Positions 29,530 to 37,733 of a stretch of 64,000 bases of DNA are shown here, piece after piece. Position numbers and translations under genes: made by a program. The stretch covers positions 4,703,367 to 4,767,366 of the forward strand of contig NZ_CP031320.1 of NCBI RefSeq assembly GCF_003355155.1, written 5' to 3'. Under the pieces are notes generated by a model. It made no database searches and was not told the origin of the DNA. It was given only the letters and a program-made list of their open reading frames with translations. Source of the DNA: Streptomyces armeniacus. GTDB taxonomy: Bacteria > Actinomycetota > Actinomycetes > Streptomycetales > Streptomycetaceae. Each line of letters starts with the position of its first letter. Position 1 is the stretch's first letter.

Positions 29530-30294
29530 CTACGCGCCCGCCCTGCGGAAGAGGCGCGTGCCGAGCGTCATGGACACGGCGGCGAGCAGCACTGCGACCC
29601 CGGCGCCCAGCGCCACGGTGCCGCCGGTGTAATCGCCGACGAACGCCGCCCGTACCGCGTCCACGAGATAGCGGAACGGCACGAAGTGCGAGACGACGTC
29701 CAGCCAGGCCGGTGCGAGCGCCATCGGCAGCAGGATGCCGGAGAGCAGCATCGCGGGCAGGTTCACGGAGTTGACCACGGGCGCGAACTCCTGCGGCGAG
29801 CTGACCCGCATGCCGAGCGCGTACGACAGCGACGCCAGCGACATCGCCAGCACGCCCACGAAGAGGAAGCCGATGGCGACGCCCAGCACGGGCGCGCGGA
29901 GCCCGAGCGCGACCCCGACGAGCACCAGCACCAGGGACTGGACGAGGAGCTGGAGCGCGTCCCGCAGCAGCCGCCCGAGGAGCAGCGCCAGCCGGCTGAC
30001 GGGCGTCACCCGCATCCGCTCGATGACGCCGTACTGCTTCTCGATGATGATGCCGAAGCCCGCGAACGCGGAGCTGAACAGCCCGAGTTGGACGAGCAGC
30101 CCGGGAATGAGGATCTGCCACGAGTCGCCGCGCCCGCCCAGCGGCATGTCCCGCAGCAGCGGTCCGAAGAAGACGAGGAACAGCATCGGCTGCAGCAGCC
30201 CGAAGATCAGCGAGAGCCGGGAGCGGACCGTCTGGCGCAGGCAGCGGCCGAAGATGATGCCGGTGTCGGCGAGCATGTGCTTGGTGTCGGTCAT
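29530..30294 (-). CDS. ABC-2 type exporter permease
   Basis: The 254-aa product starts at ATG 30294 (MTDTKHMLADTG), 11 bp after the stop of the ATPase gene. Six hydrophobic helices lie at about residues 28-48, 60-82, 103-127, 137-160, 170-188 and 225-248. The sequence PVVNSVNLPAMLLSGILLPM is the conserved ABC-2 membrane signature of DrrB/NodJ-like permeases. It works with the ATPase encoded upstream to export a lipophilic compound or drug; a TetR gene is divergent, as is common in such export loci. Confidence 0.92.
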   Translation of the reverse strand: MTDTKHMLADTGIIFGRCLRQTVRSRLSLIFGLLQPMLFLVFFGPLLRDMPLGGRGDSWQILIPGLLVQLGLFSSAFAGFGIIIEKQYGVIERMRVTPVSRLALLLGRLLRDALQLLVQSLVLVLVGVALGLRAPVLGVAIGFLFVGVLAMSLASLSYALGMRVSSPQEFAPVVNSVNLPAMLLSGILLPMALAPAWLDVVSHFVPFRYLVDAVRAAFVGDYTGGTVALGAGVAVLLAAVSMTLGTRLFRRAGA

Positions 30295-30305
30295 GGTGCC
30301 GCTCC

Positions 30306-31130
30306 TCAGACCGCGACGGGCGCGTCGTCGTGCGGCGCGGCGGTGCCGCGTCCGGTGATGGCGATGAACGTGTCCTGCAGGGACGCCTCGGGCGAGCCGC
30401 CGTACTCCCGCTTCAGCGACTCCGCCGTGCCCTCGGCCACGACGAGGCCCTGGTCGACGATCACCAGCCGGTCGGCGAGTGCGTCGGCCTCGTCGAGGTA
30501 GTGCGTGGTGAGGAAGATCGTCATGCCCAGTTCGGCGCGCAGCCTGCGTACGAGGTCCCAGAGGTCGGCGCGGCTGCCCGGGTCGAGGCCCGTGGTGGGC
30601 TCGTCCAGGAAGAGGACGCCGGGCCGGTGAGTGAGGCCCATCGCGATGTCGAGCCGGCGCCGCTGGCCGCCGGAGAGCGCCGAGCACTTGCGGTCCAGCA
30701 GCTCCGTGAGGTCCAGCTCGGCGGCCAACTCCTCCGTACGGGCCGCCGCTTCGGCCTTGGACAGCCGGTACAGCCGGGCCTGCGTGGTGAGTTCCTCGCG
30801 GGCGGTGACGTTCGGGTCGACGCCGCCGGACTGGGCGACGTAGCCGATACGCGCCCGTACGCCCCCGGGGTCGCGGGCCAGTTCGCGGCCGGCGACGGTC
30901 GCGGTGCCGCCGGTCGGCGGAAGCAGCGTGGTGAGCATGCGGAGGGTGGTGGTCTTCCCGGCGCCGTTCGGGCCGAGGAAGCCGAGGATCTCGCCGTTCC
31001 CGACGGTCAGGTCGATACCGCGGACGGCCTCGACGGTGCCGGTCTTGGTGTGGAACGTCCGGGTCAGCCCGCTGGTGCTGATGGCGGGACCGCCGGCGGG
31101 TGCGCCCGCGGCACTGGTGGAAGGAGGCAT
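30306..31130 (-). CDS. ABC exporter ATP-binding protein (DrrA-like)
   Basis: The 274-aa ATPase has Walker A GPNGAGKTTTL near residue 54, the signature LSGGQRRRLDIAMGL near 155, Walker B GVLFLDEPTTGLDP near 170-183 and the switch histidine in LTTHYLDEAD. The DrrA-type GGVDPNVTAREELTTQARLY segment supports a daunorubicin-like exporter subfamily. The ATG at 31130 follows GGAGG. Pairs with the downstream permease; the divergent TetR gene is the likely repressor. Confidence 0.94.
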   Translation of the reverse strand: MPPSTSAAGAPAGGPAISTSGLTRTFHTKTGTVEAVRGIDLTVGNGEILGFLGPNGAGKTTTLRMLTTLLPPTGGTATVAGRELARDPGGVRARIGYVAQSGGVDPNVTAREELTTQARLYRLSKAEAAARTEELAAELDLTELLDRKCSALSGGQRRRLDIAMGLTHRPGVLFLDEPTTGLDPGSRADLWDLVRRLRAELGMTIFLTTHYLDEADALADRLVIVDQGLVVAEGTAESLKREYGGSPEASLQDTFIAITGRGTAAPHDDAPVAV

Positions 31131-31205
31131 GACAGCAGAAAAGCAGAGCAGCTTAAAGTTTGCAATGACTATAAAATTTGGGCGGCCCTAAGGTAAGATG
31201 CCCCC
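31131..31205. promoter_or_regulatory. AT-rich divergent control region (exporter / TetR)
   Basis: This 75-bp gap contains an unusually AT-rich core, TTAAAGTTTGCAATGACTAT (31153-31172), in otherwise >70% GC DNA. A -10-like TAAGAT (31194-31199) stands six bases before the TetR ATG, suggesting leaderless initiation. I see no perfect operator palindrome. Confidence 0.5.
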
Positions 31206-31844
31206 ATGACGGGCCTCAGGGAGCGGAAGAAGCAGCAGACGCGGCAGCTCATCTCGGACGTCGCGACGGGCCTCTTCCTCGAGCGCGGCTTCGACGCGGT
31301 GACCATCGCGGAGATCGCGGAGGTCGCGGACGTGTCGGTGAACACGGTCTACAACTACTTCCCGGCGAAGGAGGACCTGTTCTTCGACCGGGAGGACGAG
31401 GTCATCGACCGGTACTCTCGGTTCGTACGCGAGCGCACGCCCGGCCAGTCCGCCACCCGCGCCGTCCTGGAGCGGCTGCGCGCCGAGGTGCACGACCGCA
31501 GCCCGGTGCTCGGACTCGCCGACGGTTACGACCGGTTCCTGACCGTCGTACGCGAGTCGACCGCGCTGATGGCGCGGCTTTCGCTGCTGCACTACCGCAT
31601 CACCGAGTCGCTCGCCGCGACCCTCCGCGAGGAGAGCGGCGCCGCGCCGGACGACCCCAGGCCCGACCTGGTGGCGCAGCAGTTGATAGGAGTGCACAAC
31701 GTCGTCGTGGGCGGCGCGGGCCGCGGTTCGCTCACGGGCCTGCCGCCGGACGAGATCGCCGCGCAGATGCTCGTACGGCTCGACGAGTACGAGGCGCTGC
31801 TGAGCGACACCGTGCTCAACTACGCGACGCGCCCCGCGAGATGA
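31206..31844 (+). CDS. TetR-family transcriptional regulator
   Basis: The 212-aa product has the N-terminal TetR domain: TRQLISDVATGLFLERGFDAVTIAEIAEVADVSVNTVYNYFPAKEDLFF at residues 13-61, with the HTH at about 35-54. The C-terminal ligand domain is helical and not assignable. It is divergent from the ABC exporter genes and probably represses them, with the export substrate as inducer. No Shine-Dalgarno sequence stands at proper distance, consistent with a leaderless mRNA. Confidence 0.92.
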   Translation: MTGLRERKKQQTRQLISDVATGLFLERGFDAVTIAEIAEVADVSVNTVYNYFPAKEDLFFDREDEVIDRYSRFVRERTPGQSATRAVLERLRAEVHDRSPVLGLADGYDRFLTVVRESTALMARLSLLHYRITESLAATLREESGAAPDDPRPDLVAQQLIGVHNVVVGGAGRGSLTGLPPDEIAAQMLVRLDEYEALLSDTVLNYATRPAR

Positions 31845-31998
31845 ATCCGCGGGGCGGAATGAGCACCAACCTCACGGATCGGACGCCCGTAGTGTGATGT
31901 CCGCCATGTGAGACGTGATGCGTGTCTCTTCACGCTCCATTGGTGCGCGTCAAAGCGCTAAAGTCCGCCACACACAACGTTCGGGAAAGGTGGGTGTC

Positions 31999-32847
31999 GT
32001 GGCGAAGAAACTCGCCGTCATCGGAGCCGGGCTGATGGGTTCCGGTATCGCGCAGGTCTCGGCCCAGGCGGGCTGGGACGTGGTCCTCCGCGATGTGACC
32101 GACGAGGCACTGAGCCGCGGCACCGACGGAATCAAGGCGTCTTACGACAAATTCGTGAGCAAGGGCAAGCTGGCCGCGGACGACGCGGCGGCGGCCCTCG
32201 CCCGTATCAGCACGACCACCGATCTCGACGCCGCGGCCGACGCCGACGTGGTCGTCGAGGCCGTCTTCGAGAAGATCGAGGTCAAGCGTGAGATCTTCGC
32301 CACGCTCGACCGCCTGGTGAAGGACGAGACGATCCTCGCCTCCAACACCAGCGCCATCCCGATCACCAAGATCGCGGCGGCGACACGGCGCCCCGAACGC
32401 GTCGTGGGCACCCACTTCTTCTCACCCGTGCCGATGATGGCGCTGTGCGAACTCGTACGCGGCCACAAGACCAGCGACGAAACCCTCGCCGCGGCCCGCG
32501 AGTTCGCCGAGTCCACCGGCAAGACCTGCGTCGTCGTCAACCGCGACGTCGCCGGCTTCGTCACCACGCGGCTCATCGCGGCGCTCGTCGTCGAGGCGGC
32601 CAGGCTGCACGAGTCCGGCGTCGCCTCGGCGGAGGACATCGACACCGCCTGCAAGCTCGGATTCGGCCACGCCATGGGCCCGCTGGCCACGGCGGATCTC
32701 ACGGGCGTCGACATTCTGCTGCACGCCGCGGAGAACATCTACACCGAGTCGCAGGACGAGAAGTTCGCGCCGCCGGAGCAGATGCGGCGCATGGTCGACG
32801 CCGGCGATATCGGCCGCAAGAGCGGTCAGGGCTTCTACCGGTACTGA
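31999..32847 (+). CDS. 3-hydroxybutyryl-CoA dehydrogenase
   Basis: NAD(P)-dependent interconversion of 3-hydroxybutyryl-CoA and acetoacetyl-CoA. The start is GTG 31999 (VAKKLAVIGAG) with AAAGG at 31985-31989, giving 282 aa, the standard length of the bacterial short form. The Rossmann motif GAGLMGSGIAQ is at residues 9-19. The catalytic histidine is in GTHFFSPVPMMALCELV near 140, and the C-terminal domain contains FGHAMGPLATADLTGVD and ends SGQGFYRY. In this genus the enzyme often serves the ethylmalonyl-CoA pathway and acetoacetyl-CoA metabolism, which fits the thiolase, epimerase and meaB genes later in the window. Confidence 0.95.
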   Translation: MAKKLAVIGAGLMGSGIAQVSAQAGWDVVLRDVTDEALSRGTDGIKASYDKFVSKGKLAADDAAAALARISTTTDLDAAADADVVVEAVFEKIEVKREIFATLDRLVKDETILASNTSAIPITKIAAATRRPERVVGTHFFSPVPMMALCELVRGHKTSDETLAAAREFAESTGKTCVVVNRDVAGFVTTRLIAALVVEAARLHESGVASAEDIDTACKLGFGHAMGPLATADLTGVDILLHAAENIYTESQDEKFAPPEQMRRMVDAGDIGRKSGQGFYRY

Positions 32848-32985
32848 GTTCGCCGATGCCGCCCGGCGATTGCCGGACGGCGCGGGAACACGGGAACGCG
32901 TAACACGGGGAAACGGGAACACGGAGCGGTACGGCTCACCCCCAGGGGTGAATTCGGCACCGGTCCGGGCACAGACGGCAACTTC

Positions 32986-33002
32986 ACTGCCCGTCGGGCA
33001 GT
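32986..33002. promoter_or_regulatory. Perfect 17-bp palindrome upstream of the STAS gene
   Basis: ACTGCCCGTCGGGCAGT has 8-bp arms around one central base. It lies 66 bp before the STAS start with no following U tract, so an operator is as likely as a terminator. Confidence 0.5.
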
Positions 33003-33067
33003 CAGTTGTGGTGAGACATCCAGACGTAAAGGTCCAACGCGCGCATTCACTATTCCGGGGAGCGGTT

Positions 33068-33472
33068 ATGCACATCACGGGCGACCACGCAGAGCTGGTC
33101 GTCGGAGGCCGACTTGATGTCCGCAGTGCCGCGGACGCCCGTACGGCCCTGCACTCCGCCGTGGACTCGGGACGCGGCGACCTCGTCCTCGACCTCGCGG
33201 CTCTCGACTCCTGGGACGCGACCGGGCTCGGCGTCATCATGGGCGCGCACCGTCGCGCCGGCCGCTGCGGACGGCGGCTCGTCCTCCGCGACGTGCCGCC
33301 GCAGATGCAGCGGCTGCTGGTGGCCACCCGGCTGCACCGCATCCTCGCTATCGAAGGAGGAACCGGGGCGGGGCCCGGCTCCGCGGCCACGGCCCCCGCT
33401 CCCGAAGCACCGGCCACCGCTCCCGCGGACGCCGTACGGGCCGGACAGGTGCAGATCCTCACCAAGCCGTGA
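33068..33472 (+). CDS. STAS-domain anti-sigma factor antagonist
   Basis: Proteins of this type bind anti-sigma kinases when unphosphorylated and so free a sigma factor. The 134-aa product starts at ATG 33068 (MHITGDHAELVVGGRLDVRSAADAR). The phosphoacceptor region reads LDLAALDSWDATGLGVIMGAHRRA at about residues 37-60, with the candidate serine in DSWDATG. The last ~35 residues are a low-complexity Gly/Ala/Pro tail. No anti-sigma factor or sigma gene is adjacent, so the partner is unlinked. Confidence 0.9.
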   Translation: MHITGDHAELVVGGRLDVRSAADARTALHSAVDSGRGDLVLDLAALDSWDATGLGVIMGAHRRAGRCGRRLVLRDVPPQMQRLLVATRLHRILAIEGGTGAGPGSAATAPAPEAPATAPADAVRAGQVQILTKP

Positions 33473-33550
33473 CGTACGGGACCGTGCCGACGCCACCGAG
33501 GCTCCGGGATACTGTGCTGCGGAACGTGGTGTGCTGCCGAAATCAGTGTC

Positions 33551-36172
33551 ATGGGGGCGGAGGTCATGGTTCAGCACGAGAGTGAGCAGCCCGCCGGCGA
33601 GGAGCCGTACGAGCAGGGCAGCGACGCGCCCGCCCGTACGGTCGAGCTGATAGCGGGCGACTATCTGCTGACGCTCAACCCCGTCGACGGCAGCGAGATC
33701 GAGCCCTGTCCGCCCGGCCGGCGGCCCGGCCGCCCGCGGAAGCGCGCACCAGAGGACCGGCCCGGCCAGAGCCGGCCCGGCCACTCGCTGAGCGGCGCAG
33801 CCGCCGTCACCTCCGGGCGGCCCCCGCTGCTGGAGCGCGAGGAGGAGCGCGAACGGATCGGCGCGCTGCTGGCGCACGGCCGTTCGGTACGGCTCACCGG
33901 CCCCTCCGGCTCCGGCCGCAGCGTGCTGCTGGACGCCGTCGCGGACGACATCGCCGAGTTGGCGCCCGACGGAGTGGTGCGCCTGAACGGCCACCGGCGC
34001 TCCGCCGACGACCTTCTGTACGCCCTCTTCGCCGCCGTGTACGACGCCCCGCTCGTGCGCCCGGACCGCGAGCAACTCCTGGAGGCGCTGAGCAACGTCG
34101 GCGCCGTCGTGCTGCTGGACGACCTCGAGTTCGGCGGCGCCGCGCTCGACGAACTCCTCGACGCCACCCCCGAATGCGCCTACCTCGTCGCCGCCACACC
34201 CGAGGTCCCCGCGCCCTCGCCGCAGTCCCGGCTGGAGGAGATCTTCCTCGCCGGGCTCAGCCGCACCAGCTGCGTGGAGCTGCTGGAGCACACCGTGCGG
34301 CGGCAGTTGGCGGACGACGAGTCGGACTGGGCGGGCGACCTGTGGTTCGAGAGCGAGGGGCGCCCGCAGACCTTCGTACAGGCCGGTGCGCTGCTGCGGC
34401 AGCGCGAGCCCGTACAGCCGGACCAGGCGCACGGCGCGCTGCCCCTGCCGGACGCGCGGGGCACCGCGTACGGCCTCGCCGCGATGCTCGCCGCCGGGCT
34501 GACGGCGGCCGCACAGGAGACGCTGCGGTTCGCCGTCGCGCTCGGCGGTGAACTCCCGCACCACTCGCACCTGCCGGCCCTCGTCGGCGACCCGCAGGCC
34601 GACGGCGCGCTCGGCGAGCTCACCGCCTCCGGGCTGGCCAGCTCCGCCGGCGCGCACCGCCGGCTGGCCGCCGGAGTCACCGCGGAGCTGGCCGCCGCCG
34701 GGTACGGGGAGGGCGCGGAGGCACGCGTACGGGCCACCGCCCAGCACTACGGCTGGTGGGTCGCCCACCCCTCCGTGACGCCCGAACGCGCCGTCGCCGA
34801 GGCGGAGACGCTCGTCGCCGCCCTCCACGGCGCCCAGCGCGGCGGACGTCCCAGCGCGGCGGTGCTGCTCGCGCACGCGGCGGCGCCCGCGCTCGCCGCG
34901 GGGCTGCACTGGGGCGCCTGGGAGCGGGTGCTGCGCGGCGGCCAGGAGGCCGCACGCAAGTCGGGCGAGGTCGCCGAAGAGGCGTACTTCCACCACGAGT
35001 TGGGCGTCCTCGCGCTGTGCGCGGGAAACCCGGAGCGGGCCGGCACGGAGCTGGAGGCGTCGATCGCGCTGCGCGGCGTGCTCGCCGACCGGCGTGGCAC
35101 GGTCGCGGGCCGCAGGGCGCTGGCGCTGGTCACCGACCGGCTGCTGGCGCTGGGCGGCGCACCGCCGCCGGGCGGGACGTCGAACGGGCCGGGAAGCGCG
35201 CCGGGGAGGACTTCGGGGAACGGTTCGGCGAACGGAACCGGCCACGGCGCGGGGAACGGCTCCGGCGCCGGCCGGCACCGGAAGGGCGAGCCGGTACGGG
35301 GACCGGGGCCGGGCCCCGGCCCGGTGCACGTGCCCTCGCCCGAGGCCGTACCGGAAGGCGACGGGACGACCGCACCCGGCGCCGTACCGGTGCCGTCGGC
35401 CGTGGCGGGGCCCGGACCGGAAGCTGAACGGGGGCCGGGGGCAGGCCCGTCGGCCGACCCCGAGTCCCGGACCGACCAGGTGCCGGTGCCGCCCGTGCTG
35501 CCGCTCGGCGGCACCACGTCGCCCGCGGAGAGCCTGGACACGCTGGTCTCCCGTACGCCCGCGGCGGGTTCGTCGGCTTCTTCCGGCCGCGGCGACGGCG
35601 GCGCGTCCACCCGCGGCCTCGCCGCGCGCAACACCCGCCGCAACGCGTTCGCGGCCAGCGCGGGCGCCCTGCTGGCCATCGTGCTGGGCACGGTCGTCAC
35701 GGTGAGCACCACGTCCGACGACGGCAAGGACTCGTCGGACACGGTGAAGCCCGACCAGTCCTCCTCGCAGCCGGAGACGGACGCGGGCGACGACAGCGAG
35801 ACGCCGTCGGACACGCCCGGCAAGGACGAGCCGGGCAGCCGTACGCCCTCGGAGCCGGGGTCGTCCGAGCCGGAGGCACCCGCGCCGACCAGCGAGTCGT
35901 CGTCGCCGCCGGAGACGTCGAAGCGCCCGTCGCCGAGCAGCAGTTCGTCCAGACCGCCGAGCACGCCGGACGATCCTCCGTCGTCACCGGACGACCCGCC
36001 GTCGTCGCCCGACGATCCGCCGAGCACACCCGACGACCCGCCGTCGACCCCGGACGACCCGCCCAGCACGCCGGACGACCCGCCGACGTCGACCCCGGAG
36101 GACACGGCGCCGGAGACGAGCGCGCGGGTGGCGGACGGCGGCAGCCAGGAGCCGAGCGCGAGCGCGTCGTAA
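33551..36172 (+). CDS. Membrane-anchored P-loop NTPase with AT-hook-like motif and Pro/Ser/Asp repeat tail
   Basis: The 873-aa product has an unusual order of parts. Residues 56-67 (GRRPGRPRKRAP) resemble an AT-hook. An ATPase domain follows from about 92: the P-loop is GPSGSGRSVLL at 117-127, with arginine where Walker A normally has lysine, and Walker B reads VVLLDDLEF near 165. Residues ~200-530 are helical. A long Gly/Pro-rich linker leads to one transmembrane helix at about 697-718 (AFAASAGALLAIVLGTVVTV). The C-terminal ~155 residues are outside the membrane if the N-terminus is inside, and carry seven or so PDDPPS/T units (DNA 35945-36095). The start is uncertain between ATG 33551 and ATG 33566; neither has ideal spacing. 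Function is unknown; regulator-like STAND/AAA architecture is possible. Confidence 0.7.
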   Translation: MGAEVMVQHESEQPAGEEPYEQGSDAPARTVELIAGDYLLTLNPVDGSEIEPCPPGRRPGRPRKRAPEDRPGQSRPGHSLSGAAAVTSGRPPLLEREEERERIGALLAHGRSVRLTGPSGSGRSVLLDAVADDIAELAPDGVVRLNGHRRSADDLLYALFAAVYDAPLVRPDREQLLEALSNVGAVVLLDDLEFGGAALDELLDATPECAYLVAATPEVPAPSPQSRLEEIFLAGLSRTSCVELLEHTVRRQLADDESDWAGDLWFESEGRPQTFVQAGALLRQREPVQPDQAHGALPLPDARGTAYGLAAMLAAGLTAAAQETLRFAVALGGELPHHSHLPALVGDPQADGALGELTASGLASSAGAHRRLAAGVTAELAAAGYGEGAEARVRATAQHYGWWVAHPSVTPERAVAEAETLVAALHGAQRGGRPSAAVLLAHAAAPALAAGLHWGAWERVLRGGQEAARKSGEVAEEAYFHHELGVLALCAGNPERAGTELEASIALRGVLADRRGTVAGRRALALVTDRLLALGGAPPPGGTSNGPGSAPGRTSGNGSANGTGHGAGNGSGAGRHRKGEPVRGPGPGPGPVHVPSPEAVPEGDGTTAPGAVPVPSAVAGPGPEAERGPGAGPSADPESRTDQVPVPPVLPLGGTTSPAESLDTLVSRTPAAGSSASSGRGDGGASTRGLAARNTRRNAFAASAGALLAIVLGTVVTVSTTSDDGKDSSDTVKPDQSSSQPETDAGDDSETPSDTPGKDEPGSRTPSEPGSSEPEAPAPTSESSSPPETSKRPSPSSSSSRPPSTPDDPPSSPDDPPSSPDDPPSTPDDPPSTPDDPPSTPDDPPTSTPEDTAPETSARVADGGSQEPSASAS
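35945..36095 (+). repeat. In-frame 21-bp tandem repeat (PDDPPSx units)
   Basis: About seven degenerate 21-bp units, each coding a PDDPPS(S/T)-type heptapeptide, lie in the 3' part of the membrane NTPase gene. The product segment should be an extended, acidic, wall-spanning stalk. Confidence 0.85.
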
Positions 36173-36221
36173 CGCGGCGGGCGCCGTACGGCTCAGCGCC
36201 GTACGGCTCGGGGTCGTGCGC

Positions 36222-36893
36222 TCAGAACAGCCGCAGCTTGTCGTCGTCGACGCCGCGCAGCGCGTTGTAGTCGAGCGTGACGCAGGAGATGTCGCGGTCC
36301 GTCGCCAGCACCCGTGCCTGCGGCTTGATCTCCTGCGCCGCGAACACGCCCTTCACCGGGGCCAGATGGGGGTCGCGGTTGAGCAGCTCCAGATAGCGGG
36401 TCAGCTGCTCCACGCCGTCGATCTCGCCGCGCCGTTTGATCTCGATCGCGATCGTCGTGCCGTCCGCGTCGCGGCCGAGGATGTCCACCGGGCCGATCGC
36501 CGTGGGGTATTCACGCCGGATCAGCGACCAGCCCTCGCCCAGCGTCTCCATCCGGTCGGCCAGCAGCTCCTGGAGGTGTGCTTCCACGCCGTCCTTGATC
36601 AGCCCAGGGTCGACGCCCAACTCGTGCGAGGAGTCGTGTAGCACCTCCTCCATCGTGATGATGAGCTTCTCTCCGCCCTTGTTCTCCACCGTCCACACCG
36701 CGCCCTCGTCCGTCTCGTCCTCCTTGACGGAGCAGGGCGGGGACATCCAGTTGAGCGGCTTGTACGCGCGGTCGTCCGCGTGCACGGAGACCGATCCGTC
36801 GGCCTTCACCAGGATGAGGCGCGGCGCCGAAGGGAGGTGGGCGGTGAGCCGGCCCGCGTAGTCGACTGAGCAGCGGGCGATGACGAGTCGCAT
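36222..36893 (-). CDS. nucS: Endonuclease NucS (non-canonical mismatch repair)
   Basis: Mismatch-specific endonuclease that replaces MutS/MutL in actinobacteria. The 223-aa product has the N-terminal DNA-binding beta domain and a C-terminal RecB-like nuclease domain with [38 protein letters not shown]; the D, E and K of GPVDI and IEIKR form the catalytic set. The C-terminus KLRLF fits a beta-clamp binding tail. The gene is convergent with the membrane NTPase gene. Confidence 0.95.
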   Translation of the reverse strand: MRLVIARCSVDYAGRLTAHLPSAPRLILVKADGSVSVHADDRAYKPLNWMSPPCSVKEDETDEGAVWTVENKGGEKLIITMEEVLHDSSHELGVDPGLIKDGVEAHLQELLADRMETLGEGWSLIRREYPTAIGPVDILGRDADGTTIAIEIKRRGEIDGVEQLTRYLELLNRDPHLAPVKGVFAAQEIKPQARVLATDRDISCVTLDYNALRGVDDDKLRLF

Positions 36894-37125
36894 GGTCGGT
36901 CACGCTACTGGACAGCGCGCCCGGCACGCGATTCGGGGCCCGCCGCCCCGCCTCCGGTACGCGCTCAGGATTGGCTTGTTGTGTACGCCATCACCTGGTG
37001 GCATTCGTACGGTCAGGCTTACGCTACGCAGCGGGGGCGTCGCCGTCCGGAATTGCGTGACCCAGGCGGGGCTCCCCCTCACGTCCGTGAGACCCCGGCT
37101 CCCCGGGGTCGCGAGAGGAGTACTC

Positions 37126-37518
37126 ATGTCGCTCGACGTCTCACCGGCCCTCCTCGAACAGGCTGAGCGAGGCGAGGTCGATGAAGCGGACTTCGTCGAC
37201 TGCGTCCGTACTTCCCTGCCGTACGCATGGGAAATGGTCAGCTCACTGGTGGCGCAACTCAAGGTGGACGGTGGTGAGTTCGCCGACAACCAGACACCTC
37301 CGCCGGACGAGCAGGCCCGCGGTCAGCTGCTGCGCGCGCTCGCCAGTGACGCGATACGCGGCGCGCTGGAACGTCACTTCGGTGTCCGGCTCGCCTTCCA
37401 GAACTGCCACCGGGTGGCGGTCTTCCCACTGGACAGCTCGGTGGACGACCGGCTCGCGCGGTTCACCTCGGTGCGCGGCCAGCTGCTCAACCAGTCGCCG
37501 GAGCTGCGCGACTGCTGA
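37126..37518 (+). CDS. Conserved actinobacterial protein (SCO5389-like), unknown function
   Basis: The 130-aa product starts at ATG 37126 with a GAGAGGAG ribosome-binding site. It begins MSLDVSPALLEQAERGEVDEADFVDCVRTSLPYAWEMVSSLVAQL and ends FTSVRGQLLNQSPELRDC. It is soluble and mixed alpha/beta, and has two cysteines (C29 and C-terminal C130) plus one in FQNCHRVAVF. The same kind of protein is next to nucS in S. coelicolor as far as I remember, so the linkage may be functional, but no activity is known to me. Confidence 0.8.
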   Translation: MSLDVSPALLEQAERGEVDEADFVDCVRTSLPYAWEMVSSLVAQLKVDGGEFADNQTPPPDEQARGQLLRALASDAIRGALERHFGVRLAFQNCHRVAVFPLDSSVDDRLARFTSVRGQLLNQSPELRDC

Positions 37519-37703
37519 GGCAGGCCGGCGTACGGGCCGGACACCGGCCCCACCGCACCGAGCCGACGGAACCCACACACCCGGCCAACCCACCGAACCG
37601 ACCCGCCGAGCCGACTCCCCGGAGGCCACACCAGTGCACAGACGTCACCGCGCGTCAGGGCGACTGAGACCCCGCGACTGAGATCCGAGAGAGGATGACG
37701 GCG

Positions 37704-37733
37704 CTGCCGCTGCTCACCGGAGGAGCGGCAGCA
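37704..37733 (-). terminator. Terminator hairpin of the flavin oxidoreductase gene
   Basis: GCTGCCGCTGCTC and GAGGAGCGGCAGC pair with one mismatch around ACCG. It overlaps the last codons and stop of the minus-strand gene. Confidence 0.5.
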
